From Flavobacterium sp. HJJ (GTDB lineage: Bacteria; Bacteroidota; Bacteroidia; Flavobacteriales; Flavobacteriaceae), in the NCBI RefSeq assembly GCF_015351475.1, contig NZ_JADKPR010000011.1, positions 88,497 to 152,496 of the forward strand: a stretch of 64,000 nucleotides of DNA, in the 5' to 3' direction. Shown here piece after piece: positions 46,901-55,822 of this stretch. The translations under genes were made by a program, and so were the position numbers. Numbering within the stretch: position 1 is the stretch's first letter; each line of letters starts with the position of its first letter. Below the pieces are notes generated by a model that was not told the origin of the DNA, ran no database searches, and saw nothing but the letters and a program-made list of their open reading frames with translations.

Positions 46901-49586
46901 GGATGAGGTTGGCGGACACGCAACAGCTTTGACAGTAAACATTGATTGGCCGGTTTGGTCGGGAAAAACGAAAAACACTGATGCTTCAACGGCTAATATG
47001 TTAGTTTTTTCTACAGATAAAGAAAAGTATGCCGTTGGTGAAAATGCCCAAATTTCGTTCCCGTCGAGTGAAGGAGGACGTGCTTTTATCTCTATCGAAA
47101 ATGGCTCAAAAGTAGTGCAAACTCTTTGGGCGAAGACCCAAAAAGGAGAGACGAAAGTGACCATTCCGATTACGGCTTCGATGGCACCGAATGTGTATTT
47201 CAATATTACGCTTTTGCAACCGCACGCTTCGACCAAGAACGATTCTCCTATCAGAATGTATGGAATTGTGCCTATTGAAGTGGTGGACAAAAACACGATA
47301 CTTACCCCAAAATTAACGATGCCTGATGTATTGCGCCCTGAGCAGTCATTTGCGCTAAAAGTGAGCGAACAATCCGGTAGGGAAATGACTTATACCATTG
47401 CGATTGTTGACGAAGGGTTATTGGATTTAACCCGTTTTAAAGCGCCAAATGCTTGGGACAGTTTTTATGTCCGAGAAGCTTTGGGTGTCAAAACTTGGGA
47501 CATTTATGATGATGTGATTGGGGCTTACGGCGGAAGAGTGAATCAGGTTTTCAGCATTGGAGGTGATCAGGATTTGGGTGGCGGAAAAGCCAAAAAAGCC
47601 AACCGATTTAAGCCTGTTGTGATTTATATGGGGCCTTTTAAATTGGAAAAAGGACAAATCAAAACGCATCAAATAAAATTGCCGAAATACATCGGTTCTG
47701 TAAAAACGATGGTGGTGGCCGGAGATGCGACTACGAGTGCTTATGGAAGTGCCGAAAAAGCAACCCCTGTCCGTAGTCCGTTGATGGTTTTGGCTTCATT
47801 GCCAAGAAAAATTTCCCCTTCGGAAAAAGTGACGATTCCGGTTACGGTTTTTGGAATGGAAAAAAACATCAAGAATGTTACGGTTCAGGTTAAAACCAAT
47901 AACGGATTAAAAGTTATTGGCAGTGCGGTGCAAAGAGTATCATTTGCACAGCCGGATGAAAAAATGGCTTATTTTAATTTGGCTGTCGGTTCTTCAACCG
48001 GAATCGGGAAAGTGCAGATTGTGGCCACTTCGGGTAAGGAAAAATCGGTTTATGATGTAGAAATCGATATGACCAACCCGAATCCGGTGACCAATACATT
48101 TACCGATGTGATTTTAGAACCAAACAGTTCCAAAACTATTTCTTGGAAACCATTTGGCGTTGCGGGAAGCAATAAGGCCAAATTGGAAATTTCGTCAATG
48201 CCGACCATCAATTTGAACGGACGATTACAGTATCTCATTCAGTATCCCCACGGTTGTGTCGAGCAAACGACATCGTCTGTTTTTCCGCAATTGTATCTGA
48301 ATGATATTGCCGATTTGGATGCCATGCGCAAAGGTTTAATTCAAAAAAATATTACTGCCGGAATTACTAGGCTTGGAAGTTTTCAGCTGTCAAACGGTGG
48401 AATTTCATATTGGCAAGGGGGAACCGTTGCTGATGATTGGGGCACTTCCTATGCCGGCCACTTTATGATTGAAGCGGAGAAAAAAGGATACTTTTTGCCA
48501 ATTAATTTTAAAACCAAATGGATTTCGTACCAACAAAAAGAAGCCAAGCAATGGCGATTTATGCCGAGTTACGGAAATGATTTGGCGCAGGCCTATCGTT
48601 TATATACATTAGCTTTGGCAGGAGTTCCTGATTTGGCTTCGATGAACAGATTGCGCGAGACGAAAGGTATTTCGAACGAAAGTAAATTGCGTTTGGCGGT
48701 GGCTTATGTGTTGGCCGGACAAAAATCGGCAGGTCAGACATTGTTTTTAAATAGTAAAATAGAAGACGATTCAAATTACAACTATTACTATTATGGTTCA
48801 GCCGACAGAAATCGGGCGATGGCTCTAGAAACGATGCTTTTGCTTGGGCAAAAGCAAAATGCATTTGCAATGGCGATAAAATTAGCCAAAGTTATGTCTA
48901 GCGACCAATGGATGAGCACGCAGACTACGGCTTATTGTTTGTATTCGATGGCTAAATTTTCAATGAGTAATGGTGCCAAAGGAATCGATGTTCAGTTTGG
49001 AAAAGATGGAAAAATGCAGGCAATTAAAACGATGAAAACCATCGTCGACAGAAGTTTGACTGTTACAGCGGGACTAAACAGTGTAACCTTAAAAAACAAC
49101 AGAAAAAATAGATTGTTCGTCCGATTACTGAACACCGGAATTCTTCCAATCGGGCAGGAAAATGCGGTACAAAGTAACGTTTCGGCTTCCATTGTTTTCA
49201 AAAATAGAAAAGGCGGAGTTATCAATGTATCGAAAATTAATCAGGGAACCGAGTTCGTTGCTGAGGTTACAGTTCGAAATCAAAAGAACGAACACGTCGA
49301 AAATGTGGCGTTGTCTCAGATTTTGCCTTCGGGATTCGAAATTGTAAATACCCGTTTTACGGACTACGGTGATGCTACCAATAATGTTGCCGATTATATT
49401 GATATCAGGGACGATAGAACTAATTTCTATTTTGGATTGAAAGCCGGTGAAATGAAAACTTTCAGAATACTGTTGAATGCCTCTTATTTGGGAACGTATT
49501 ATTTGCCGGGATTGCAATGTGAGGCGATGTATGATAATACGTTTTTGGCTAGAACTAAAGGATTTTGGGTTCAGGTGATGAAGTAG
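43905..49586 (+). CDS. Bacterial alpha-2-macroglobulin lipoprotein
   Basis: 1893 residues, GTG start. Lipobox FQAC (Cys near 19) anchors it as a lipoprotein. Residues about 60-200 are Ig-like, the MG domains follow (GFIYGERGVWRPGDNLYLSF is the MG2 signature) and the thioester motif GCVEQ (C1451-Q1454) in PHGCVEQTTSS is intact. A protease trap or envelope guard, usually partnered with PbpC (YfhM-PbpC type), encoded 850 bp downstream. Oddities: an Ala/Val/Glu low-complexity linker near residues 305-350 and an acidic Tyr-rich insert near 505-550. Confidence 0.93.
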   Translation: MKTKGLIYVFCVFFLFQACGRKSASDFNSDFSLFKEYIVSFTGGIVSAQSDIRVVLAFDNNNWKVNQTLDSDLFDISPSVDGKVVALSSNTIAFIPEKKLDSGTEYQVILHLDKLNPKVTKKNKELSNFNFTIKTIKQDFIVNTLDVQSYSKEYQYLNCVLKTADNMDFETAKKLVEAEHNGKDLHLIFEKSNTVGKEFKFRIDSIQRLDSPSNLEINFDGTDYDMDQKGTVDFPITALNEFKVLKTELQEGNNQMLSINFSEPLEKGQDFKGLVAIQNTNNLKFSTQGNVLKVYFNNEKAPEKSVEVAPEAVAVTETSTVAVDSASVPQDTASVAEPEEVVTVAEPEPVAVISQKLSGELLLEVFQGIESEYGKKLNENYSEKISFDEIKPNVRFIKNGTILPSSSNLKLNFEAVNLRAVDVKVFKIYKNNILQFLQDNELNGTRNLKRVGQPIAKSTLTLNEGNLVNSSKWNTFALDLSKIITPEPGAIYRVEFSYKKAYSLYKCQNSEADDSENEEEEVDEKDVNYSQNAYDDYYYEDYDWRESQDPCTNSYYYNARIGTNILASDVGVIAKRGENKSYLFAVSNIITTEPIANARVDLYSFQQQKLATVATSSEGIASFQLDTFAYFAIVTYGTQSTYVRLDDGNSLSVSNFNVSGETLQKGLKGFIYGERGVWRPGDNLYLSFILNDASNKLPLGHPIKFRLSDPNGKVTYQTVQKMNEWNHYAFTVPTEADAPTGNWEAMVSVGGAKFYKSIKIETIKPNRLKIKNTFKRAMLSSSYPNTSNLEVTWLHGAVAKNLNVEMQAKFSPQTTTFKNFEKFTFDDLVRQFSTEEITVFSGKLDANGKASTAINPKIQGVSPGMLKASFITKVYEEGGDFSTDVISTAYSPFNTYVGIKSPELSKYGMLETRKVNQFDIVTVDENGRPKSVKNLEVKIYKVEWRWWWDASSDNLSNYNSDNATTSYKTFRVNTDANGRGAVRFALTDEEWGRYLIRVSDEVGGHATALTVNIDWPVWSGKTKNTDASTANMLVFSTDKEKYAVGENAQISFPSSEGGRAFISIENGSKVVQTLWAKTQKGETKVTIPITASMAPNVYFNITLLQPHASTKNDSPIRMYGIVPIEVVDKNTILTPKLTMPDVLRPEQSFALKVSEQSGREMTYTIAIVDEGLLDLTRFKAPNAWDSFYVREALGVKTWDIYDDVIGAYGGRVNQVFSIGGDQDLGGGKAKKANRFKPVVIYMGPFKLEKGQIKTHQIKLPKYIGSVKTMVVAGDATTSAYGSAEKATPVRSPLMVLASLPRKISPSEKVTIPVTVFGMEKNIKNVTVQVKTNNGLKVIGSAVQRVSFAQPDEKMAYFNLAVGSSTGIGKVQIVATSGKEKSVYDVEIDMTNPNPVTNTFTDVILEPNSSKTISWKPFGVAGSNKAKLEISSMPTINLNGRLQYLIQYPHGCVEQTTSSVFPQLYLNDIADLDAMRKGLIQKNITAGITRLGSFQLSNGGISYWQGGTVADDWGTSYAGHFMIEAEKKGYFLPINFKTKWISYQQKEAKQWRFMPSYGNDLAQAYRLYTLALAGVPDLASMNRLRETKGISNESKLRLAVAYVLAGQKSAGQTLFLNSKIEDDSNYNYYYYGSADRNRAMALETMLLLGQKQNAFAMAIKLAKVMSSDQWMSTQTTAYCLYSMAKFSMSNGAKGIDVQFGKDGKMQAIKTMKTIVDRSLTVTAGLNSVTLKNNRKNRLFVRLLNTGILPIGQENAVQSNVSASIVFKNRKGGVINVSKINQGTEFVAEVTVRNQKNEHVENVALSQILPSGFEIVNTRFTDYGDATNNVADYIDIRDDRTNFYFGLKAGEMKTFRILLNASYLGTYYLPGLQCEAMYDNTFLARTKGFWVQVMK

Positions 49587-49593
49587 CACGTAT

Positions 49594-49686
49594 CCTAACA
49601 GGTTTCCAAAACCTGTTAGGTATTATATTAGTACGATTTTTTTAGGTATGAAATTTAAACCTAACAGGTTTTGGAAACCTGTTAGG
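49594..49686. repeat. REP pair 1 (two inverted 27-bp palindromes)
   Basis: CCTAACAGGTTT-CCA-AAACCTGTTAGG at 49594-49620 and the opposite orientation (loop TGG) at 49660-49686. Arms are perfect 12-bp matches. The pair lies just after the alpha-2-macroglobulin stop. Confidence 0.92.
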
Positions 49687-49721
49687 ATAGAAAGACCTTT
49701 TGGGTATATAAAATAAGAAAT

Positions 49722-50312
49722 ATGGAAAAAGATATTTTCGAATCAGGGCAATACTATCACATTTACAATAGAGGGAACAACAAAGAAAATATTTTTATTG
49801 AAGACAGAAACTATAATTTTTTTCTTGAGAAAATGAAGAAATACCTTTTGCCTGTTGCGGATGTGTATGCCTATTGCCTGCTTAAGAATCATTTTCATAT
49901 AGTCGTAAGGATTAAAGATAAAATGGAATTGTCGGATAATTTCAAAGATAAAGTGCATTTACCATTTTCTAATTTTTTTAATTCGTATGCCAAAAGTATA
50001 AATACAGCCTATAACAGAACAGGAAGTTTATTTCAGGAACATTTACAACGAAACAGAATTGAAAACGAAGAGTATCTGAAACAATTGATCGTGTATGTTC
50101 ATCTAAATCCCGTAAAACATAATTTTACGAAATCATTCGAAGCTTATTTACATTCTTCTTATCGTTCTTTTATGTCAAGTAAAGAAACGAGTATTGATAG
50201 AGATTTTATTTTAAAGCTATTTGGTGGATTAGAAAACTTTAAGTTTTATCATGATGAAAGAAGATTGGTTTATGAAGGAGTAGTTGATACTATTGATAAA
50301 ATGGATTACTAA
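49722..50312 (+). CDS. REP-associated tyrosine transposase (RAYT, Y1 HUH family)
   Basis: 196 residues. N-terminal YYHIYNRGNNKENIF, the HUH-type motif LLKNHFHIVVRI and the YVHLNPVKH region with the catalytic Tyr are those of RAYT proteins. It cuts and rejoins single strands at REP hairpins, which here flank the gene on both sides. The gene has no terminal inverted repeat beyond the REPs. Intact, so possibly still active. Confidence 0.93.
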   Translation: MEKDIFESGQYYHIYNRGNNKENIFIEDRNYNFFLEKMKKYLLPVADVYAYCLLKNHFHIVVRIKDKMELSDNFKDKVHLPFSNFFNSYAKSINTAYNRTGSLFQEHLQRNRIENEEYLKQLIVYVHLNPVKHNFTKSFEAYLHSSYRSFMSSKETSIDRDFILKLFGGLENFKFYHDERRLVYEGVVDTIDKMDY

Positions 50313-50331
50313 TTTATATTGAGGTTTTTAT

Positions 50332-50436
50332 CCTAACAGGTTTCCAAAACCTGTTAGGTATCTATAGGGTTAGGCTGTAAAATTTTCTTTTAGGAATAAA
50401 AAAATTATACCTAACAGGTTTTGGAAACCTGTTAGG
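50332..50436. repeat. REP pair 2 (two inverted 27-bp palindromes)
   Basis: Same 27-bp palindrome at 50332-50358 (loop CCA) and 50410-50436 (loop TGG), the same order and orientation as pair 1, with a different spacer. The second palindrome ends at the base before the pbpC ATG. Confidence 0.92.
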
Positions 50437-52830
50437 ATGGTAAATAAAAAAACTTTGAAAAATAAACTAATTGCGTTCTCACAACGCATCATCAATTGGA
50501 TAAAAAAGAATAAAATAAAATCATCAATAGCATTTCTGTTGTTGCTGATTTATTATTTTTCGTTGCCAAGGACTTTGTTTCAGAAGCCTTATTCTACGGT
50601 GATTGAAAGCAGGGAAGGAGAATTGCTTGGTGCCAAAATTGCGCTTGACGGTCAATGGCGGTTTCCTGCCCAAGACAGCGTTCCCGATAAATTCAAGAAA
50701 TGCATTGTCTATTTTGAGGATGAGTATTTCTACAAGCACCCAGGATTTAATCCTATGGCGATGTTCAATGCTTTTCAGCAAAACCGAAGAGCAGGCAAAG
50801 TTGTTCGTGGGGGAAGCTCCTTGACGCAACAGGTAATCCGCTTGTCTAGAAATGGTAAGAGCCGAACCTATTTTGAGAAAATAATCGAACTCATTCTCGC
50901 CACCCGATTGGAGTTGGGATATTCCAAAAACGAAATTTTGGAATTATATGCTTCGCACGCTCCGTTTGGAGGAAATGTGGTGGGTCTCGAAATGGCTTCT
51001 TGGCGGTATTTTGGGGTGCAAGCCCACCAATTGTCGTGGGCAGAAAGTGCTACTTTGGCTGTTTTGCCTAATGCGCCAAGTTTAATTTATCCGGGAAAAA
51101 ACCAAACGGAATTACTGAATAAACGCAACCGGCTTTTGCTGAAATTGAATAAAGAAGGAGTAATTGACAAACAGACCTACGACCTTTCGATAGACGAACC
51201 CTTGCCACAAAAGCCGTATGATTTACCTCAAATTGCACCCCATTTGTTGCAACGTGTTGCCAAGAATCAACCGGGAACAAGGGTGAAAACGACTATTGAA
51301 ATTGGATTGCAAAACAGGGTCAATCAAATTGCGAAGTATTACTATAATCAATACAAACAAAATGAAGTCCATAATTTGGCTATTTTGGTAATTGATGTGT
51401 CCAATCGAAAAGTGATGAGTTACGTTGGGAATTCGCCTACGGATGGGAACCATCAAAAAGATGTGGATATTATCGATGCACCAAGAAGCACAGGGAGTAT
51501 TCTCAAACCTCTTTTGTACGGTGCTATGCTCGACGACGGGGAATTGTTGCCCAATACATTGGTGGCAGACATTCCGACGCAGATTTCGGGTTATACACCG
51601 CAAAATTTCAACCTGACATTTGATGGAGCTGTTCCTGCACACAGAGCATTATCGCGTTCGCTGAATATTCCTGCCGTATTGATGTTGCAGGATTTTGGCG
51701 TGAATAAATTTTATGAAGAATTACAACGGTTCAAGTTGCGCGATATTTCAAAACCGCCTGATCATTATGGTTTGTCGCTTATTTTGGGTGGAGCCGAAAG
51801 TAATTTGTGGGATTTGTGCCGAACTTATGCAGGCTTATCTTCCACTTTGAATTATTTCAATAAAAATAATGGACAATACAGAACCAATGAATTTGCAGAA
51901 CTCAATTATGATGATCGTTTTCAAGTGGATTTTGGGGACGAGACGAAGCAAAAGAACATTTTGGGAGCTGGTTCGATTTGGCTTACGTACAACGCAATGG
52001 AGCAGGTTAATCGCCCTGAAGGAGACGAGGCTTGGAAATTTTATGACAGTTCGCTCAAGATTGCTTGGAAAACCGGAACCAGTTTTGGTAATCGCGACGC
52101 ATGGGCGATAGGAACGAACGCAAGATATGTGGTAGGAGTGTGGGTAGGCAATGCGACAGGTGAGGGAAGACCAACATTGACGGGAGTTAGCAGTTCGGCT
52201 CCTATTTTATTTGATGTTTTTAATTTGTTGCCAAGACAGAGATGGTTCGATACCCCATATAAGGATTTGGAAGAAGTTGAGGTTTGTAATTTGAGCGGAT
52301 ATATCGCCAAAGAAGGCTGTCCGACGATTAAACAGTGGGTTCCCAAAAAAGGAAAAAACACGGCTGTTTGTCCCTATCACAAAACGGTGCATTTGGATAA
52401 AATACTGCAGTTTCAGGTCAACAGCAGTTGTGAAAGTGTCGATAATATTGTGACCAAAAATTGGTTTGTTTTGCCTCCCGTAATGGCTTGGTACTACAAA
52501 AGCCAACACATAGAATATCTGCCGTTGCCCCCGTTCAGAAATGATTGTATGGGGTCGCAAACCGCGACAATGGATTTTATTTACCCCAAAACCAACAGCA
52601 AAATCTATCTGACTAAAAATTTCAACAGCGAAGTACAGCCCGTAATCCTGAAAGTTGCCCATTCGCAACGCGAAAGCAAACTGTTTTGGTATGTCGATAA
52701 TGTTTTTAAAGGTACAACCAAAACTTTTCACGAAATGCCTATTTCGGCCACAACGGGATTCCATTACATCACCGTAGTCGATGAATTTGGAAACGAAATC
52801 CGAAGAAAAATTGAGATTGTGAAGGAGTAA
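50437..52830 (+). CDS. pbpC: Penicillin-binding protein 1C
   Basis: Bifunctional peptidoglycan glycosyltransferase/transpeptidase-type protein. 797 residues: membrane helix about 28-43, GT51 domain with EDEYFYKHPGF and VRGGSSLTQQV, transpeptidase motifs S354-I-L-K357, SRSLN and KTGTS, and the BiPBP_C tail after residue 690. Usually sits directly after the alpha-2-macroglobulin gene; here the RAYT unit splits them. The ATG immediately follows a REP palindrome, and no other Met occurs in the first 100 residues, so its leader region has been replaced by repeat DNA. Confidence 0.94.
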   Translation: MVNKKTLKNKLIAFSQRIINWIKKNKIKSSIAFLLLLIYYFSLPRTLFQKPYSTVIESREGELLGAKIALDGQWRFPAQDSVPDKFKKCIVYFEDEYFYKHPGFNPMAMFNAFQQNRRAGKVVRGGSSLTQQVIRLSRNGKSRTYFEKIIELILATRLELGYSKNEILELYASHAPFGGNVVGLEMASWRYFGVQAHQLSWAESATLAVLPNAPSLIYPGKNQTELLNKRNRLLLKLNKEGVIDKQTYDLSIDEPLPQKPYDLPQIAPHLLQRVAKNQPGTRVKTTIEIGLQNRVNQIAKYYYNQYKQNEVHNLAILVIDVSNRKVMSYVGNSPTDGNHQKDVDIIDAPRSTGSILKPLLYGAMLDDGELLPNTLVADIPTQISGYTPQNFNLTFDGAVPAHRALSRSLNIPAVLMLQDFGVNKFYEELQRFKLRDISKPPDHYGLSLILGGAESNLWDLCRTYAGLSSTLNYFNKNNGQYRTNEFAELNYDDRFQVDFGDETKQKNILGAGSIWLTYNAMEQVNRPEGDEAWKFYDSSLKIAWKTGTSFGNRDAWAIGTNARYVVGVWVGNATGEGRPTLTGVSSSAPILFDVFNLLPRQRWFDTPYKDLEEVEVCNLSGYIAKEGCPTIKQWVPKKGKNTAVCPYHKTVHLDKILQFQVNSSCESVDNIVTKNWFVLPPVMAWYYKSQHIEYLPLPPFRNDCMGSQTATMDFIYPKTNSKIYLTKNFNSEVQPVILKVAHSQRESKLFWYVDNVFKGTTKTFHEMPISATTGFHYITVVDEFGNEIRRKIEIVKE

Positions 52831-52880
52831 CTTTAGAATGAATGTTAACCCGTTGGATGAAATTCAAATTAAATAAAAAA

Positions 52881-53030
52881 TTAACCACATAGAGACATAG
52901 ATTTATAATTAATCGTCAAAGAATAGATAGAAAACAGCACTGTTTTTCACATAGATTGGCTATGCGAAAAGTAAAACGCCTATCAAATTCTTTTAAATAC
53001 ATAGGAAATTTTATGTTTCTATGTGGTTAA
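52881..53030. repeat. 150-bp imperfect inverted repeat
   Basis: TTAACCACATAGAGACATAG at 52881 pairs with the segment ending ATGTGGTTAA at 53030, about 20 of 23 positions. AACCCGTTGG (52848) and AACCCAATGGGTT (53040) lie just outside. Intergenic between pbpC and the convergent glycosyltransferase gene. Confidence 0.65.
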
Positions 53031-53057
53031 AAATAATTTAACCCAATGGGTTGAATG

Positions 53058-54593
53058 TTATTCTCCAGTATAATTCTGAAGTAAATAAACCAGCATATTT
53101 CGCACAGGTTTTTTATTTCTAAATTGTTTAATAATTATTGGGGGATTAATTTTTTCAAAACTCTTTTTGTATAATTCATTCGGATCACTAAAGCTATTCG
53201 AAACAGTAATAAAATAAGCATCATCACCAATTTTTAGCTGTTTTCTATATGCATTTAACCAATCATAAGTATGAATGTCTTCCAGCTTTCCTAAAGCTAT
53301 AAAGTCCAAACCCAGAGGCTGTGCAATATAATTGTCAATATGTGCTCCAGGAAACCATTTGTTATTTATGACGAAAGTGGTTTTTGTTATACCCGATTGT
53401 ATGTTTTTATTGCGGACTTTTTCAAATTCAGTTTTGAAGAAGTTCCAATCATACATATCAAGTGTAAAATCCTTTTTGCCCAAGGATATTTCATCTTTGC
53501 TTCCAATTGTTCCAGGGTAGAAATTTATGGTTAGGATGCCTGCCAGCGCAATTACAGAAATCAATATATAGGAGGAATTTACTAATTTTCTCCATGTTGA
53601 ATTTCTATCCTTGGTTTTTTCTATTTCATCGGAAATATAGCAAGAAGCGAGTATCAATAGTGTAACAAAGGCCGGACCTGACCAATGAGGCAAAGTGTCT
53701 CTGAAGAAAGAGATAGAAAGTAACAATAGAATTAAAGGAAGGCTTATCAAAAGAAGCAGTCTTTTGACAGCTGTCGAAATGTCGATTTTGTTTTTCCAAA
53801 TTGCGATTAAAGAACAAAATATCAAAAAATAATTAATCGGATTGTTATAAAAAAAGCCTCCAAAAAACTCTCTGAAAAAGCCGGAAATATTGATTCCCCT
53901 GCTAATTGAGACTCTTTGGCTGTGATAGGTATAGGTTATAAAATGATTTTCGATGTTCCAAATTAAAATTGGCGAAATAATGAGCAAAGTAATCAGGACT
54001 GCTAAATACAGGTAACCATTTTTTAATAAAACCCTTTTGTAACACAAAATGTATAATCCAAAACCTACCCATAAAAAAGTCCCGTGAATTTTGCTCATAA
54101 TGCACAATCCGCTGAATAAACCAAATAGAATTAGGCGGTTGTTAAGTTTTTTAGCTTCGGCTGTTCCTGAAACAATCTGAATTAAAAAGTGAATACTAAT
54201 CAGCCAAAAAAATAATTGTGGAGAATCCGGTAAAATAAATACTCCTGCAATTATGCTCGAATACAAGGAACCTGAATAAAGCAACGAAGCAATTAAACCT
54301 GCTTTTTTATTTTTAATTCCTTTGCAGATGTAATAAATAAGATAAGTGTTAACAGCTCCAAAAATAATTGATCCCAAACGCACAAAAAGCTCATTAGTCA
54401 AATTGAGATTAAAAGTTGTCAGCCGAATTAGCAAGGAGACCATTGGCGGATGGTCAAAATAATTCCATTGCAGGTGCTGGGCATACGTCAGATAATACAC
54501 TTCGTCGTTGCCCAAGCAAATTGATATGGCTATAATGCATCTGGCGAGAGTTGCTAGTGCTATAATTAAGGTTAATTGTTGGTTTTCTTTCAT
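53058..54593 (-). CDS. GT39-family membrane glycosyltransferase (ArnT/PMT-like)
   Basis: 511 residues, about ten membrane helices. NDEVYYLTYAQHLQWNYFDHPP is the catalytic DE-loop of GT39/GT83 enzymes that use polyprenyl-phosphate sugars. It adds a sugar to lipid or protein at the periplasmic face; acceptor unknown. Its ATG overlaps the stop of gtrA-like by 1 nt. Confidence 0.86.
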   Translation of the reverse strand: MKENQQLTLIIALATLARCIIAISICLGNDEVYYLTYAQHLQWNYFDHPPMVSLLIRLTTFNLNLTNELFVRLGSIIFGAVNTYLIYYICKGIKNKKAGLIASLLYSGSLYSSIIAGVFILPDSPQLFFWLISIHFLIQIVSGTAEAKKLNNRLILFGLFSGLCIMSKIHGTFLWVGFGLYILCYKRVLLKNGYLYLAVLITLLIISPILIWNIENHFITYTYHSQRVSISRGINISGFFREFFGGFFYNNPINYFLIFCSLIAIWKNKIDISTAVKRLLLLISLPLILLLLSISFFRDTLPHWSGPAFVTLLILASCYISDEIEKTKDRNSTWRKLVNSSYILISVIALAGILTINFYPGTIGSKDEISLGKKDFTLDMYDWNFFKTEFEKVRNKNIQSGITKTTFVINNKWFPGAHIDNYIAQPLGLDFIALGKLEDIHTYDWLNAYRKQLKIGDDAYFITVSNSFSDPNELYKKSFEKINPPIIIKQFRNKKPVRNMLVYLLQNYTGE

Positions 54594-54970
54594 TATAATT
54601 TAAAGGTGTACAATGAGTTTGCCGTAAAATTCCAGACGAAAACAATTATTGTTACGATTGCCTTGCAGACATAGAAATTGATTTTGGTGTTTTTTTGGAG
54701 TAAATAAAGAAACGAGGTATTCAATAAAAACCCGATAACGGAGATAATCAGAAAACTTAAAAATTGAGTTGCAAGATGGTTGTCGGTATTGTGAAAAGTA
54801 AAATATTTATTCAGAAAATAATTGTTTACAACACCAAAAAGGAATCCCAATGAATTGGAAAGGTATTTATTAAGCAACAATTTTTCTTTACAAATCCAAG
54901 TTATTGAGAAATCTATCAGGAGTCCGGAAAACCCAACCAATCCAAATTTAAAAAATTTAATAAGATCCAT
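54593..54970 (-). CDS. GtrA-like four-helix membrane protein
   Basis: 125 residues, four membrane helices. FGLVGFSGLLIDFSITWIC and GVVNNYFLNKYFTF are GtrA/DPMS signature segments. GtrA proteins are thought to flip polyprenyl-phosphate sugars. Overlaps the PAP2 gene upstream by 14 nt and the GT39 gene downstream by 1 nt, a tight operon. Confidence 0.86.
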   Translation of the reverse strand: MDLIKFFKFGLVGFSGLLIDFSITWICKEKLLLNKYLSNSLGFLFGVVNNYFLNKYFTFHNTDNHLATQFLSFLIISVIGFLLNTSFLYLLQKNTKINFYVCKAIVTIIVFVWNFTANSLYTFKL

Positions 54971-55685
54971 TTATTTTTGGTTTATGCTGAGTTTTAAAAT
55001 TGTGCATCGCTAAGTTGTATTGCCTTGTAATTTGAATACCCGCTTTTTTGATCTTGAATTTATTTTTTCTGTACCATAAAATGCTGAAAGTACCTGATAG
55101 AATGCCTAAAGTAGCTCCCGCCAATACATCAATTGGGAAATGATGGGCCAGATAAATTCGGGAATATCCTATCGCCATTGCAAATAACAATAAAAAAGCC
55201 CAGATATGCCTTCTTTTAAAATAATTTGCAAAAACAGTCACCATTGCAAATGCCGAAGCGGTATGACCAGAAGGGAAACTTCGGAATCCAATTCTGCAAT
55301 TTGAAAAAGTGTCCAAATAATAGCTGTAATGAAGAGATTCGAAATATACGCTAGGCCTTGGAGACATAACAAAATGTTTTATGATTTGGGATAAAATGCC
55401 AGAACTTAAATACCCAAGGAGCAAAAGCATTCCTAATTCTCTATGTTTTTTGAAGGAAAGCATGATAACCGCAAATAGCAATAAAGAGAAAAGGCCATCT
55501 CCGCAAATAGTAATATTTTGAAAAAAGACTGTTAGTGAAGGTGTGTGGAAGCTATTCAGAATAATGAAGCTGTCAGCCTTTGTATTAGTGCATAAAAAAA
55601 GAACAGCCGAGATAGTCAATAGCAAACTGCCAATATAAAAAAAGTTGTTTTTGTTTATTATTTCTAAAAGCTTCTTCATTTTCAT
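54957..55685 (-). CDS. PAP2-type membrane phosphatase
   Basis: 242 residues, about six helices. All three PAP2 motifs are present: KHFVMSPRP, FPSGHTASA and SRIYLAHHFPIDVLAG, so an active lipid (probably undecaprenyl pyrophosphate or lipid A) phosphatase. First gene of the PAP2-gtrA-GT39 operon, which together look like a lipid-linked sugar cycle. Confidence 0.9.
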   Translation of the reverse strand: MKMKKLLEIINKNNFFYIGSLLLTISAVLFLCTNTKADSFIILNSFHTPSLTVFFQNITICGDGLFSLLLFAVIMLSFKKHRELGMLLLLGYLSSGILSQIIKHFVMSPRPSVYFESLHYSYYLDTFSNCRIGFRSFPSGHTASAFAMVTVFANYFKRRHIWAFLLLFAMAIGYSRIYLAHHFPIDVLAGATLGILSGTFSILWYRKNKFKIKKAGIQITRQYNLAMHNFKTQHKPKINGSY

Positions 55686-55822
55686 AAAATTAATAATGGT
55701 AAAAATAAAACCTTACTTTTTTTATTTGTTTAAAAATGAGATTATTAAAATCCGATGAAATCGTAAATATAATGTTATGCGAGGATTTTAAATGAAGCAA
55801 TTTTCGCCAGAAAGATTCGTTT

